Source of the DNA: Tyzzerella sp.
Lineage (GTDB): Bacteria; Bacillota; Clostridia; Lachnospirales; Lachnospiraceae
Length of the DNA stretch: 64,000 bases
Direction of reading: 5' to 3'
Assembly (NCBI GenBank): GCA_017465565.1
Contig: JAFTWA010000005.1
Location: forward strand, 32,253 to 96,252
Shown here: positions 50,574 to 61,182 of the stretch, piece by piece
Layout: each line of letters opens with the position of its first letter
How positions within the stretch are numbered: position 1 is the first letter of the stretch
Program-made: the position numbers and the translations under genes
Notes under the pieces: generated by a model
Told to the model about the DNA's origin: nothing
Database searches by the model: none
What the model saw: only the letters and a program-made list of their open reading frames with translations

Positions 50574-52808
50574 TTACAATTTCCAAATATCTCTATTATA
50601 CTCTTCAATCGTACGGTCAGAAGAAAAATATCCCGCTTTGCTAATATTAATAAGCATCTTCTTAGCCCAGCTCTTTCTATTCTCATAATCCTTAAATACT
50701 TCTTCCTTTTTCTTTACATAGGACTTGAAATCCGGAAGTGTCATAAACCAGTCTTTTGAAATCAATTCATTTTTAAGTCTCTCAAGACGTTCTTTATTTC
50801 CCACTTTCATAATAATATCACTTGTAATAAAATCAATTGCCGATTTAATATCTTCATCAGTGTCGTAATAGTATTTTGCTGAATAATCGCCACGTTTATA
50901 ACGTTCGATTACTTCTGCACTGCTATCACCAAATACATAAATATTCTTGTCACCTACAAGCTGATGAATTTCTACATTTGCACCATCTTCTGTTCCTAAT
51001 GTCACAGCACCATTTAACATAAACTTCATATTCCCTGTTCCACTTGCTTCTTTTGAAGCAAGAGAAATCTGTTCTGAAACATCACATGCCGGAATTAACT
51101 TTTCTGCATTCGTCACATTATAGTTTTCTACCATAAAAATATTTAAGTATGGACTCACTTCAGGATCTTTATTTACAATCTCCTGCATGCAAAGAATCAA
51201 ATGAATAATATCCTGCGCAATGGTGTAAGCAGGCGCTGCCTTTGCGCCAAAAATAGCAGTGATTGGAGTGCTTGGTTTCTTTCCTGCCTTGATTTCTAAA
51301 TATTTATGAATCAGGTAAAGCACGTTCATTTGCTGACGTTTGTATTCGTGCAGACGTTTAATCTGAATATCGAAAATGGAATTCTCATTTATTTCCATGT
51401 TCTGTGTATTTTTCAAATACTCTTTCAGTGCTTTTTTCTTCTCTGCCTTGATTTCCAGTATTTTTTCAAGCACAGTATCATCCTCTGCAAATGCACAAAG
51501 TTTCTCCAATTCTCTAGCGTCCTTCTTGTAGCCTTCTCCTATCAATGAGCTAATATATGCTGCCAGCTCTGGATTGCTGTAGAGCAACCAGCGGCGGAAC
51601 GTAATTCCATTCGTTTTATTATTGAATTTCTCTGGATAAAGCTGATAAAAATGATTCAATTCATTTTCTTTCAAAATATCCGTATGCAGTGCTGCCACAC
51701 CATTTACACTGAATCCATAATGAATATCTATGTGTGCCATATGCACGCGTTCCTGCTCATCAATAATATTTACAGCTTCGTTTCTGTATTTTCTTCTAAT
51801 TTTATTGTCCAAAACTTCAATGATCGGAATCAACTGCGGTACTACCTTTTTCAAATAATGCATTGGCCATTTTTCAAGAGCCTCTGACAGAATCGTATGA
51901 TTTGTGTATGCACATGTACGAGTCACAATATCAATCGCATCATCCATTTCAATACCACGTTCCACAAGCAAACGAATAAGTTCTGGTATTACCATGGTTG
52001 GATGGGTATCATTAATCTGAATCACCGCATACTCTGGCAAGTCATAGAGATTGCATCCTTTTGCTTCGCATTCATCTAAGATAAGTCTCGCACCATTACT
52101 TACCATGAAGTACTGCTGATAGATACGAAGCAGGCGACCTGCCTCGTCTCCATCATCAGGGTATAAGAACAATGTCAGGTTTTTGGTAATGTCCTCTTTA
52201 TTAAAACTGATACCTTCTTCTACAATTGATTCATCTACACTTTCCACATCAAATAAATGAAGTTTGTTCGTTTTATTTTGATATCCTGTTACGTCAATAT
52301 CGTATAATCTAGATGTAACCGTAAAATCTTTAAATTTCACTTCATAGGATTTATCTGTTTTCTTAAGCCATCCATGCTCCTCAATCCATGCATTTGGTTC
52401 TTCTGTCTGCATATTATTTTTGAAAACTTGTTTAAAAAGTCCATAGTGATAATTGAGTCCAATGCCATCGCCATTTAATCTTAAGGTAGCAATTGAATCT
52501 AAAAAACAAGCTGCGAGGCGTCCAAGACCACCATTTCCAAGAGATGGCTCTGGTTCTAACTCTTCAATTTCGCTGAGATTTTTTCCATTTGCAGCTAAAT
52601 ATTCTTTTACTTCGTCATATATCCCAAGATTTATTAAATTGTTAGATAATAATTTCCCAATTAGAAATTCAGCAGAAATATAATATAATTTCTTTTTGCT
52701 ATTATTCACTTCTTTCTTTTCAGCCATTTCCTGCACCATTTCAAGTAGGGCATAATAGATTTCCTCATTGGTGCAATTATTTATATCCTTCAAATATTTA
52801 TTTAACAT
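50574..52808 (-). CDS. glgP: Alpha-glucan (maltodextrin/glycogen) phosphorylase
   Basis: The enzyme releases glucose 1-phosphate from alpha-1,4-glucans. The 744-residue protein has the GT35 landmarks [23 protein letters not shown]-like QINDTHPTM and the PLP lysine region [17 protein letters not shown] 52808 (or the adjacent 52811) follows AAGGAG and overlaps the malQ stop, giving translational coupling. Length is slightly under E. coli GlgP/MalP. It is the last gene of the maltose operon. Confidence 0.94.
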   Translation of the reverse strand: MLNKYLKDINNCTNEEIYYALLEMVQEMAEKKEVNNSKKKLYYISAEFLIGKLLSNNLINLGIYDEVKEYLAANGKNLSEIEELEPEPSLGNGGLGRLAACFLDSIATLRLNGDGIGLNYHYGLFKQVFKNNMQTEEPNAWIEEHGWLKKTDKSYEVKFKDFTVTSRLYDIDVTGYQNKTNKLHLFDVESVDESIVEEGISFNKEDITKNLTLFLYPDDGDEAGRLLRIYQQYFMVSNGARLILDECEAKGCNLYDLPEYAVIQINDTHPTMVIPELIRLLVERGIEMDDAIDIVTRTCAYTNHTILSEALEKWPMHYLKKVVPQLIPIIEVLDNKIRRKYRNEAVNIIDEQERVHMAHIDIHYGFSVNGVAALHTDILKENELNHFYQLYPEKFNNKTNGITFRRWLLYSNPELAAYISSLIGEGYKKDARELEKLCAFAEDDTVLEKILEIKAEKKKALKEYLKNTQNMEINENSIFDIQIKRLHEYKRQQMNVLYLIHKYLEIKAGKKPSTPITAIFGAKAAPAYTIAQDIIHLILCMQEIVNKDPEVSPYLNIFMVENYNVTNAEKLIPACDVSEQISLASKEASGTGNMKFMLNGAVTLGTEDGANVEIHQLVGDKNIYVFGDSSAEVIERYKRGDYSAKYYYDTDEDIKSAIDFITSDIIMKVGNKERLERLKNELISKDWFMTLPDFKSYVKKKEEVFKDYENRKSWAKKMLINISKAGYFSSDRTIEEYNRDIWKL

Positions 52809-54327
52809 CATCCAACTCCTTATTCCATTGCCAACAAAGTCGACCATATGTCTTCGTTATACTTCTAATTTGTTTTTGCAATTTTCTAGAAAGTTCTTTT
52901 TTCGTAATTCTCCATCTCCAGTTTGTTCCAACTGTAGACGGCTGGTTGATTCTGCAAGAATTATCGTATCCAAGATAATCTTGAATTGGAATAATACACA
53001 TATGTGCATTTGTCCGCATCGCTGTACCAATTAAACTAATGTGTAGTTCCTCAGTTGGAGTATACTTATCACATAAATATTCTCTTACCATTTTTCTTTC
53101 TTCTGGTTTGATATTTTTAATCCAGCCTTGCAATGTTTCATTGTCATGCGTTCCTGTATAAGCCACACAGTTTTCAATATAGTTATGTGGCAAATAATCA
53201 TTTGCACTGCCAGAATCTCTTGAATCGAAAGCGAATTCAAGAACCTTCATACCTGGAAAACCTGTTTCCTTTACAAGCTGTCTCACGCTGTCTGTCACAT
53301 ATCCCAAGTCTTCGGCAATTACCTTTTGGAAGCCTAAAACCTCCCACATTTTCCAGAACAGTTCAATACCAGGACCTTTCACCCATGTTCCATTTAAAGC
53401 CGTTGTCTCGCCATATGGAATCGAATAATACTCATCAAATCCACGAAAATGGTCAATTCGAAGTACATCATAAAATTTGAAACAATATCCAAGACGCTTC
53501 ATCCACCATTCATAGCCTGTTGCTCTATGATATTCCCAGCGATAAAGCGGGTTCCCCCAAAGCTGACCTGTTGCTGAAAACCCATCTGGCGGGCAGCCTG
53601 CAACAGCGACCGGAAGATTGTTTTCATCCAATTGGAACAGTTCTGGATTTGCCCATACATCCGCACTGTCCATTGCAACATAAATTGGAATATCTCCAAT
53701 AATTTGCACGCCCTTTTCATTTGCATAGCGTTTCAAATCTAACCATTGCATCTGGTACAAATATTGCATGTATTTCTGAAACTCGATTTCAAAATATAAT
53801 TCTTTATAATAATACTCCATAGAATATCCATATCTCAGACGAATATCTTCTGGCCATTCTGTCCATGGCTTTCCATCAAAATTATTCTTTAATGCCATAA
53901 ATAAAGCATAATCATTTAACCACCATGCATTTTCTCCTACATACCATTTGAAGTCATTATCTTCAGCAACATTTGCCCGTTCGTAAGCTTTTCTCAAAAG
54001 CATATAACGTCCATTGTACATTTTCTCATAATCAATATCGGAAGAATCTGCTCCAAAATCAATGCTGTCACATTCTTTTTTTGTAAGCAATCCCTCTGCA
54101 ATCAGTCTTTCTAAATCTATAAAATAAGGATTTCCCGCATATGTTGAGAAAGACTGGTAAGGCGAGTCACCGTAGCTTGTCGGTACAAGCGGAAGAATCT
54201 GCCAGTAGCATTGTCCCGCCTCTTTCAGCCAGTCCACAAAATCATATGCACTTTTCGAAAAACAGCCGATTCCATATTTTGATGGAAGACTGAAAATCGG
54301 CATTAAAATACCTGCTGTTCTATCCAT
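52798..54327 (-). CDS. malQ: 4-alpha-glucanotransferase (amylomaltase)
   Basis: MalQ disproportionates maltose and maltodextrins. The 509-residue GH77 protein has [37 protein letters not shown], the nucleophile region [13 protein letters not shown], and [10 protein letters not shown] followed by [20 protein letters not shown]-type ribosome site AAAGGAG precedes the ATG, 1 bp from the preceding stop. It overlaps glgP, matching the classical malQ-glgP pair. Confidence 0.94.
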   Translation of the reverse strand: MDRTAGILMPIFSLPSKYGIGCFSKSAYDFVDWLKEAGQCYWQILPLVPTSYGDSPYQSFSTYAGNPYFIDLERLIAEGLLTKKECDSIDFGADSSDIDYEKMYNGRYMLLRKAYERANVAEDNDFKWYVGENAWWLNDYALFMALKNNFDGKPWTEWPEDIRLRYGYSMEYYYKELYFEIEFQKYMQYLYQMQWLDLKRYANEKGVQIIGDIPIYVAMDSADVWANPELFQLDENNLPVAVAGCPPDGFSATGQLWGNPLYRWEYHRATGYEWWMKRLGYCFKFYDVLRIDHFRGFDEYYSIPYGETTALNGTWVKGPGIELFWKMWEVLGFQKVIAEDLGYVTDSVRQLVKETGFPGMKVLEFAFDSRDSGSANDYLPHNYIENCVAYTGTHDNETLQGWIKNIKPEERKMVREYLCDKYTPTEELHISLIGTAMRTNAHMCIIPIQDYLGYDNSCRINQPSTVGTNWRWRITKKELSRKLQKQIRSITKTYGRLCWQWNKELDDVK

Positions 54328-54328
54328 T

Positions 54329-55174
54329 CTAGTTCTCCTTTTTTATTTCAACTTCTATTTCCACTCCATAGTGATCTGATACTACCGGGTAGTTCTTTCC
54401 ATTAAATACAACCATAGAATTTTGTACAGGAATTTTTCTATTGACCCAAATATAATCAATACGTATCCCTCGCTTTATGCCTTCTTTCCAACCATCTATC
54501 TGTTTTTCCACTGTGTAGCCATTGTCTTTTTCTTTTGCAAGATGCCATGTGTCCACCCAGCCTGAAGAAGCCACATAGGTATAGCCTTCGCCCTTTACAT
54601 CAGATGGAGCGTTAAAATCACCCATGATAAAACTAAGTTCATCTATACTTTCTGGTCTTCCAAGCTTCGCAACAATTTCGTCCCACTGTTTTTCAAATGG
54701 TTCTTCTTCATCGTCCCACCAACCCATGTGTACCGAATAAAACCAACTTCCCTCTACTTTAATTCCAAGAATTTTTCGCGTCTTCCAATTGTTCATCGTT
54801 TTACAATTACTAATAAAAAATTCTTTGGTTTCTTCAATCGGCTTCAGACTGAAAAGAGCAATTCCTTCTTCATATTTTTTGTATCCTACTTTTAGTGGAA
54901 TCCAGGTCCACACATATGGCAGACCTGCTTCCCTTAACATCTGTGCAGCTCGAAGTGCATGATTATCGCAGAACAAGGTTGCTCTGCTCCCTTTGCAAGG
55001 TAAGAACCCCGTCTCCTGCACCTCTTTTACGATAGGTTTCCCCAGCGTCTGATTCACTTCCTGTAGTGCAAAGACATCCGGCTTCTCCTCCACAATCATT
55101 TCTACAAATGCTTTTAATTTATTTTCATAATTTTCTTCAATAATGCTATGTGTATTTAATGTAAGTAATTTCAT
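54329..55174 (-). CDS. mapP: EEP-family phosphatase, probable maltose-6'-phosphate phosphatase
   Basis: The 281-residue endonuclease/exonuclease/phosphatase-fold protein has MKLLTLNTHS, FALQEVNQ (metal Glu), the ISNCKT strand, GDFNAPSD and VSDHYGVEIEV (catalytic Asp-His). MapP, the maltose-6'-phosphate phosphatase of lactic acid bacteria, belongs to this fold and is encoded beside the maltose PTS. Here it sits between a glucose/maltose-type PTS and malQ-glgP, making that role likely. A plain nuclease role is the alternative. ATG 55174 follows GGTGAG. Confidence 0.72.
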   Translation of the reverse strand: MKLLTLNTHSIIEENYENKLKAFVEMIVEEKPDVFALQEVNQTLGKPIVKEVQETGFLPCKGSRATLFCDNHALRAAQMLREAGLPYVWTWIPLKVGYKKYEEGIALFSLKPIEETKEFFISNCKTMNNWKTRKILGIKVEGSWFYSVHMGWWDDEEEPFEKQWDEIVAKLGRPESIDELSFIMGDFNAPSDVKGEGYTYVASSGWVDTWHLAKEKDNGYTVEKQIDGWKEGIKRGIRIDYIWVNRKIPVQNSMVVFNGKNYPVVSDHYGVEIEVEIKKEN

Positions 55175-55194
55175 ATTTATCATCTCACCCTTAA

Positions 55195-57348
55195 TTAAAG
55201 AATGTCATTGATGTCTGATTTCAAAACATCTGCTTTCGGACCATATACTGCCTGAACACCGTCGCCTTTCTTAATAAGTCCAAGAGCACCTTCTGCTTTC
55301 CATGCTGCAATTTCTGCCACTTTTTCCACATCTTTTACCGTCACACGAAGGCGAGTCATACATGCATCTACTAAAACGATATTTTCGCGTCCGCCCAAAA
55401 GCGCAATAATGCGTTCTGCCTGACTTCCGTTTCCTGCTTCCGCTTTCACTACCGTTCCTTCTGCATCTTCACTGCCTTCTTCATCTGTGTAATTTCCAAG
55501 ACGTCCAGGTGTAGCAAATTTAAGTTTGCCAATCATGAAGTATGCTGCCGCATAACCAATTACAAAGAATGCAACAACACAGATAACAAAGTTAATAAGG
55601 TCTCCTGTAAGTCCTGCCTTTACTGACATTGGAATTCTTGTTAAAAATTCAAGATTTCCAAATGAATGCAATCTCAAATCAATGATTCCTGCCATGGCAA
55701 ATGCACACCCTTGAAGAACTGCATATAAAATGTAAAGTGGGAGTGCGCAGAACATAAACATAAATTCAAGCGGCTCTGTGACACCTGTTAAAAATACTGC
55801 TAAAACGGTTGAAACAAACATGGATCTATATTGCTTTTTCTTATCTGGCTCAACTCTCTTATACATTGCAAGCGCAATGCCAAGTAAAAGACCTGTAGCA
55901 CCAATCATTTGACCAACCTTGAATCTGGCTGGTGTAACTGTTGTTATCAAATCCGTATAAGCTGTCATATCCCCAGCTTCTTTGAAATTAATAAGGTCTG
56001 TCACCCATGCAAGCCAAAGCGGGTCTTGACCAAATACTTCTGTGCCTGCATTGATACCCGTTTGAATTAAATATGTTCCACCAAATGAAGTGTAATTCAT
56101 TGGAATTGTGAGCATATGGTGTAAGCCAAATGGTAAAAGTAAACGCTCTAACGTTCCATAAACAAACGGCGCAAGTACTGGAGCAGTATCCGCTGAGTTA
56201 GCAATCCAAATACCAAATGCATTAATTCCAGTCTGTACAACTGGCCATACTACACAAAGAATCAGCGAAACTACAACAGACCATGCGATAACAACCATTG
56301 GCACAAAACGTTTTCCATTAAAGAATGCCAGCGCATCTGGCAATTTTCTGAAATTGTAGTATTTGTTATAAGCTGTAGCTCCAACAAATCCAGATATAAT
56401 ACCAACGAACACACCCATGTTTAACGCTGGCGCACCAAGAACAGATGTGAAATAGCCATCCACCAAAATTTCCTGACCAAATAAAGTATGGGTAACTGCT
56501 GTTGCATCATTTAACATATCCGATGTCACACCGAAAACAGCACCCGTAATACAGTTAATCAAAACAAATGCAATGACTGCTGCAAATGCACCACCAGCTC
56601 TCTCTTTTGCCCAAGAACCGCCAATTGCAACTGCAAATAAAATATGTAAATTGTTGATGATTGCCCATCCGATGTTTTCCATCGTGCTTCCTGCCATAAG
56701 AATCAGGTTCAAATCAGCACCTGCCATTTGTACTACTTTTCCCAAACTAATCATAAGTCCGGCTGCCGGCATAACTGCAATAACTGCCATCAATACTTTT
56801 CCCAGCTTCTGGAGCATATCAAAATTGATTTTAATTTTCTTCTTTTCCTTTTTCGTTTCTTCTACTGTTTCTGCTACCTCTGCATTTTCTACTAATTTGC
56901 AGATTTTAGTTTTGTTTGCTTTCACGTCACCCTCATAACATTTTAGGCTTTTGCCTTCCAAATCAGCACAGATAATAATTGGTGTAATTGGATTAATTTC
57001 TTTTTCTTTCAAAAGTTCCAAATCAACCTCTACAATCAGGTCACCTTTTTTCACCTTATCCCCTGCTTTCACATGAACGGTAAATCCTTCTCCATTCAGC
57101 TTTACTGTATCAAGTCCAATATGCATTAAGACTTCCAATCCTTCTTCAGTAGTAAAACCGATTGCATGCAATGTCTCTGCCACAGATGCAATTTCTCCAT
57201 CAACTGGACTTAGAAACTTTCCATCTGCTGGAATCACTGCTGTACCATCTCCCAGAACCTTGTCAGCAAAAACTGGATCTGGCACCTGTTCTAATGACAC
57301 TGCTCTGCCATTCACAGGTGAAATAATTGTCACTTCACTTGGCTTCAT
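55195..57348 (-). CDS. PTS permease EIIA-EIIC-EIIB, glucose/maltose family
   Basis: The 717-residue protein has a glucose-type EIIA domain (about 1-150) with the phosphorylated histidine in LMHIGLDTVKLNG, an EIIC domain of about ten helices (about 190-600; GLHHMLTIPMNYTSFGG), and an EIIB domain (about 645-717) with the phosphocysteine in LVDACMTRLRV. ATG 57348 follows AAGGAGG. Neighbouring mapP-like, malQ and glgP genes point to maltose, imported as maltose 6'-phosphate. Other alpha-glucosides are possible. Confidence 0.88.
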   Translation of the reverse strand: MKPSEVTIISPVNGRAVSLEQVPDPVFADKVLGDGTAVIPADGKFLSPVDGEIASVAETLHAIGFTTEEGLEVLMHIGLDTVKLNGEGFTVHVKAGDKVKKGDLIVEVDLELLKEKEINPITPIIICADLEGKSLKCYEGDVKANKTKICKLVENAEVAETVEETKKEKKKIKINFDMLQKLGKVLMAVIAVMPAAGLMISLGKVVQMAGADLNLILMAGSTMENIGWAIINNLHILFAVAIGGSWAKERAGGAFAAVIAFVLINCITGAVFGVTSDMLNDATAVTHTLFGQEILVDGYFTSVLGAPALNMGVFVGIISGFVGATAYNKYYNFRKLPDALAFFNGKRFVPMVVIAWSVVVSLILCVVWPVVQTGINAFGIWIANSADTAPVLAPFVYGTLERLLLPFGLHHMLTIPMNYTSFGGTYLIQTGINAGTEVFGQDPLWLAWVTDLINFKEAGDMTAYTDLITTVTPARFKVGQMIGATGLLLGIALAMYKRVEPDKKKQYRSMFVSTVLAVFLTGVTEPLEFMFMFCALPLYILYAVLQGCAFAMAGIIDLRLHSFGNLEFLTRIPMSVKAGLTGDLINFVICVVAFFVIGYAAAYFMIGKLKFATPGRLGNYTDEEGSEDAEGTVVKAEAGNGSQAERIIALLGGRENIVLVDACMTRLRVTVKDVEKVAEIAAWKAEGALGLIKKGDGVQAVYGPKADVLKSDINDIL

Positions 57349-57387
57349 TTTGCCATCCTCCTTCATTCCACTTTTAATCTTTTGTAT

Positions 57388-57657
57388 CGTTTGCGCAAAA
57401 CCGTGCAACTTAATTGCAACTCCATGCAATAATTATATGCATTGTTGCATGAAATTTGCAAGATTTTTCATACCCCTTTTTACGATTTCTACCTTTTTAA
57501 CAATTTTCCCATATATTTTTTGTTTGTTTTTACCATTACTTTTCATATCAAGCAATAATTCTTGCAAGCTATTTGCATTTATTTTGCATTATTATTGCAT
57601 TGATATGACATTTATTTTGCATTATTATTTGACTTTCTTGCATACATCAAATATAAT
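57388..57657. promoter_or_regulatory. Divergent promoter region with phased TTGCAT repeats
   Basis: The plus-strand promoter is TTGACT (57629-57634)-17-TATAAT (57652-57657). On the minus strand TTGCAA (57456-57461)-18-TATAAT (57432-57437) serves the PTS operon. Hexamers TTGCAT or TTGCAA start at 57562, 57573, 57584, 57595, 57617 and 57638, at 11-, 22- and 21-bp steps; related hexamers lie at 57414, 57424, 57437, 57445 and 57456. A LacI-type palindrome GTTTGCGCAAAAC lies at about 57389-57401, inside the PTS 5' leader. Confidence 0.7.
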
Positions 57658-57691
57658 TTATTTATCAATCTATTTTTCAGGAGGATTTATT

Positions 57692-58708
57692 ATGGCTGTT
57701 ACTCTTAAAGATGTTGCCCTTCTTGCAGGAGTTTCTCCTTCAACTGTTTCAAGAACCTGCAATGACCATCCATCTATCAGCGATGAAACCAAAGAAAAAG
57801 TTCGTCGTGCTATGGCAGAATTAGGTTATGAACCAAACATTAATTCAAATACAACTACATATAACATACGAACAATTGGGATTATCCTCCCTCCTTCTCC
57901 AAAAGAAGCCTATGAAAATGCCTTTTATTTAGAAGCAATCCGTGGTATCAGTTCGTTTTGCAATCAAAAACAGTATGCCAATACCATCATTACTGGCAAT
58001 AGCGAAGAAGAACTTCTTTCTGTCATTCAATCCATGTCAAAATCAGGACAAGTTGATGCCTTTATTATACTATATTCTCGTCTAGATGACTCAATTGTTA
58101 ACTATCTTTATAGCGAAGGATTATTGTATGTAGTTATCGGAAAAGCAAATCAATTTGCAAATCAAACCATCTATGTTGACAACGACAACCTGCTCGCTGG
58201 ACAAGAAGCTACAGAATACTTGATTAAAAAAGGGCACAAAAAAATAGCCTATATTGGGAAAGATTTCAACTTAACTTTCTCCGCTGACAGAAAAGCTGGC
58301 TATCAACTTGCTCTAATCGCAAACCAGATTGCATGGAATCCCGATTACTGTTTAGAGCTTCCTATAAAGACCAAAACACATTTTGAAAAAATACGTGCAC
58401 TTTTAGATCAAGATAATAGACCTACTGCCGTCGTAGTAAGTGATGACATCATGGCATTCACCCTAAAACATGTATGTATGGAATTAGGTCTTTCCATTCC
58501 TGGTGATTTATCAATTGTTTCATTTAACAACTCCATGATTGCGAGACTGTCTCACCCACAACTTACCTCAGTTGATATCAATTCTTTCCAACTAGGAATT
58601 GAGGCAGCTTCTCAAATGATTAACCACATTGAGGACCCAAACCTCATGGCAACGAAAATCATTGTTCCACATCAACTTATCGAACGTGACAGTTGTAAGT
58701 CAGTATAA
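57692..58708 (+). CDS. LacI-family repressor of the maltose PTS operon
   Basis: The 338-residue protein has the LacI helix-turn-helix (VTLKDVALLAGVSPSTVSRT, about 3-22) with hinge helix region, then a periplasmic-binding-like effector domain (about 60-335; IVSFNNSMIARLSHPQLTSVD). It resembles MalR-type regulators. The ATG at 57692 follows GGAGG by 7 bp; a longer upstream frame runs through the promoter. It is divergent from the PTS operon, which it presumably controls with itself. Confidence 0.9.
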   Translation: MAVTLKDVALLAGVSPSTVSRTCNDHPSISDETKEKVRRAMAELGYEPNINSNTTTYNIRTIGIILPPSPKEAYENAFYLEAIRGISSFCNQKQYANTIITGNSEEELLSVIQSMSKSGQVDAFIILYSRLDDSIVNYLYSEGLLYVVIGKANQFANQTIYVDNDNLLAGQEATEYLIKKGHKKIAYIGKDFNLTFSADRKAGYQLALIANQIAWNPDYCLELPIKTKTHFEKIRALLDQDNRPTAVVVSDDIMAFTLKHVCMELGLSIPGDLSIVSFNNSMIARLSHPQLTSVDINSFQLGIEAASQMINHIEDPNLMATKIIVPHQLIERDSCKSV

Positions 58709-58716
58709 GACAAACA

Positions 58717-58757
58717 GAAGGCATCTCCGCTAACTTCGAAGATGCCTTCCTTTATTT
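58717..58757. terminator. Terminator after lacI-type gene
   Basis: GAAGGCATCT and AGATGCCTTC form a 10-bp stem around a 12-13-nt loop followed by CTTTATTT on the plus strand. It also lies beyond the small membrane protein gene on the minus strand. Confidence 0.75.
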
Positions 58758-58797
58758 ATGTAATAAAATGTAATAAAATATTTTACCTTTGAATATT

Positions 58798-59043
58798 CTA
58801 CGAACCGAATCTTCCAACTAATCCTATTGCAAAAATAATTCCTCCCACTGTACGCATAAGAAATCTTTCGATTTTCCCCATAGGCAGGCCTTCCGGAACT
58901 ACCGGGTGTATAAGGAATAACAAACCATAAATTACACAGCCAATATTGCAGTATGCTCCACGTCTGGTAATCATGCCTAAAACGAATCCTAATACTACTG
59001 CAGCCACACCTATACACATTTGTCTTTTAAATGTCATTTTCAC
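58798..59043 (-). CDS. Small membrane protein
   Basis: The 81-residue protein has three hydrophobic segments (CIGVAAVVLGFVLGMI, CVIYGLLFLIHPVV and TVGGIIFAIGLVGRFG) and a basic cytosolic N-terminus. A GTG start at 59043 is preferred because GGAGG is 8 bp upstream; an ATG two codons later is possible but 14 bp away. No family is recognised. It lies alone on the minus strand between lacI and the GPH symporter gene. Confidence 0.6.
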   Translation of the reverse strand: MKMTFKRQMCIGVAAVVLGFVLGMITRRGAYCNIGCVIYGLLFLIHPVVPEGLPMGKIERFLMRTVGGIIFAIGLVGRFGS

Positions 59044-59248
59044 GTTCAATACCTCCAAACACATTACTTCTTACTTACATTCTATTGTATCTCTTTCTCC
59101 CTCTTAACTCAAGATTTTGTTAAAAATTGGAAGAAATACCACAGATATACTCCTTGATAAATTTTAGTCATATGCTAAACTGAGCCTATCATTTTCTTGT
59201 AAATACAATTTACAGGTTTTGATAAAACAAACACTAGGAGGAATTTAT

Positions 59249-60655
59249 ATGTCGCAAAAAACGAATTCGACATATGTGCGTCCATTTGGATTGCGCGATA
59301 AGCTTGGATATCTGTTTGGTGATTTCGCGAACGATTTCACATTTCTTTTATCTTCAAGCTGGCTATTAAAATTCTATACTGACGTTATGGGACTTGATGC
59401 TTACGTTGTGGGTATTGTAATGGCAGTGGCACGTATCATAGATGCATTTACAGATGTTACTATGGGGCGTATCTGCGATAAGTCAAAAACGACTCCAGCT
59501 GGTAAATTCAAACCATGGCTTCGCCGTATGTGCGGACCAGTTGCAATCTCGTCATTCTTAATTTATCAAAGTGCGTTTGCTGATTGGTCAGAACCAGCAA
59601 AAATTGCCTGGTTGACAGTGACCTACATTTTATGGGGTTCCATCTTTTATACGTCTGTCAACATCCCTTATGGTTCAATGGCATCTGCTATCTCACCAGA
59701 AGCTGGCGACCGTCAATCCTTATCTACATTCAGGTCAATTGGTGGTGTGTTAGCGGGAGTTATCGTTGGAGCAGGTATTCCATTATTTGCCTTTACAAAT
59801 GATGCCGCTGGCAATCCTATTTTAGATGGTGGAAAATTCACTATTGTTGCTGGTATCTTTTCTATCGGTGCAGTAATCTGCTACTTATTATGCTACTACC
59901 TAACAACGGAACGAGTAAAAACTGACCCAGTTGTAAGAGAGGATGGAAAGAAAGACACTTTCATCGATTTATTCAAGCGTGCATTTAAAAACCGCTCATT
60001 GATTTCCATTATTGCTGCTTCTATCGTTATGCTATTAGCGCAATTAACAATGCAGCAAATGGCTAATTATGTTTACCCCAACTTCTACAGAAACACAACT
60101 GCTCAGTCTGCCTCTACCATATTTATGATGGGCGGCATGTTCATTGCTGGTGCTTTTGCAAAACCGTTAGCAGCTAAATTTGGCAAGGCAGAAGTGGCCG
60201 TATTCTCCAACATTTTAGCAGTTGTCGTTAACATTATATTATTTATCATTCGTCCTGCTAATGCTTGGGTATACGCTGGATTCCAGTTTATTTCTTGGTT
60301 AGGCCTTGGAATGTTTACAATGGTCTCTTGGGCGCTTATTACTGATGTTATCGACGACATGGAAGTTAAGAACGGCATTCGCGAGGACGGAAGTGTTTAT
60401 GCATTATATTCATGGGCCCGTAAATTAGGTCAAGCCGCAAGTTCTAGTTTAACTGGTGTTTTATTATCAATCATCGGATATACAGAAGCAACTGCATTTG
60501 AACCAGTCGTTACGGAAGGTATCTTCAATATCTCTGTAATTGTCCCAGCTATCGGATTCGCTCTATTAGCTCTTATCCTTTGGTTCTGGTATCCATTACA
60601 CAAAAAGACTGTTGATGCTAACATCGCTTTCTTAAAAGAAAAACACAGTGAATAA
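59249..60655 (+). CDS. GPH-family sugar:cation symporter
   Basis: The 468-residue MFS protein has about twelve helices and glycoside-pentoside-hexuronide features: RDKLGYLFGDFANDF near the N-terminus, TDVTMGRICDKSKTTPAGKFKPWL (about 78-101, MFS-A-like loop) and VSWALITDVIDDMEVKNG. It imports a glycoside, possibly a maltoside or other sugar; substrate is not shown. TAGGAGG precedes the ATG at 59249. Confidence 0.88.
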   Translation: MSQKTNSTYVRPFGLRDKLGYLFGDFANDFTFLLSSSWLLKFYTDVMGLDAYVVGIVMAVARIIDAFTDVTMGRICDKSKTTPAGKFKPWLRRMCGPVAISSFLIYQSAFADWSEPAKIAWLTVTYILWGSIFYTSVNIPYGSMASAISPEAGDRQSLSTFRSIGGVLAGVIVGAGIPLFAFTNDAAGNPILDGGKFTIVAGIFSIGAVICYLLCYYLTTERVKTDPVVREDGKKDTFIDLFKRAFKNRSLISIIAASIVMLLAQLTMQQMANYVYPNFYRNTTAQSASTIFMMGGMFIAGAFAKPLAAKFGKAEVAVFSNILAVVVNIILFIIRPANAWVYAGFQFISWLGLGMFTMVSWALITDVIDDMEVKNGIREDGSVYALYSWARKLGQAASSSLTGVLLSIIGYTEATAFEPVVTEGIFNISVIVPAIGFALLALILWFWYPLHKKTVDANIAFLKEKHSE

Positions 60656-60672
60656 TTATATTTTACAAAATC

Positions 60673-60706
60673 AAAATCCGTATGGAACTCTCTCCATACG
60701 GATTTT
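60673..60706. terminator. Bidirectional terminator between symporter and lspA-like genes
   Basis: AAAATCCGTATGG and CCATACGGATTTT form a 13-bp stem with an 8-nt loop; A- and T-runs on either side suit both converging genes. Confidence 0.88.
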
Positions 60707-60711
60707 CTAGT

Positions 60712-61182
60712 TTAATTTTCTTTTCTAAATATTTCTGCAAGCAGACAGAAAATTGCTCCCACAAAAATAAACACGTCTGCAAGATTAAAAGTAATCTTGT
60801 TAAACTTCTCAGACTTTGTCTTAAATCCAAAGTAATCCACCACATAACCACGTTTAAAACGGTCATAGGTGTTACTGATTGCGCCTGCGAGTGCCAGAAC
60901 CGTTCCAGCTTTTTTCAGTTTTGAACTATCTTTCACCCACACAACCAAAGAATATAACGCAATGATTCCACATACGATTCCCGATAAAATTTTTACAATC
61001 TCTGGTTTGTTATCACCAAGATTCATTGCAAATCCTTTATTATGAACCTTTCGGACTACAACTTTCTTTTTGCAGATTTTCTTTTCTTCGCCCTTACGTA
61101 TGTTATCCTCAACCCATGATTTACACCACAAATCGATTCCACTAAGAAGAGCGCTTAAGCCGCCTAGTATGATACTCTGCAT
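60712..61182 (-). CDS. LspA-like (signal peptidase II family) protein
   Basis: The 156-residue protein has four hydrophobic helices. GAISNTYDRFKRGYVVDYFGF and FNLADVFIFVG carry the two catalytic aspartates of signal peptidase II, which cleaves lipoprotein signals; KVHNKGFAMNLGD matches the preceding conserved motif. A Lys/Arg-rich loop (KKICKKKVVVRK) interrupts the first extracellular loop. It may be a paralogue, not the main LspA. It starts directly at the stop of the zinc-ribbon gene. Confidence 0.8.
   Translation of the reverse strand: MQSIILGGLSALLSGIDLWCKSWVEDNIRKGEEKKICKKKVVVRKVHNKGFAMNLGDNKPEIVKILSGIVCGIIALYSLVVWVKDSSKLKKAGTVLALAGAISNTYDRFKRGYVVDYFGFKTKSEKFNKITFNLADVFIFVGAIFCLLAEIFRKEN

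Noticed and set aside
57260-57691. Longer reading frame of the LacI-type gene
   Set aside because: It crosses both promoters; the helix-turn-helix begins right after the ATG at 57692 with GGAGG.
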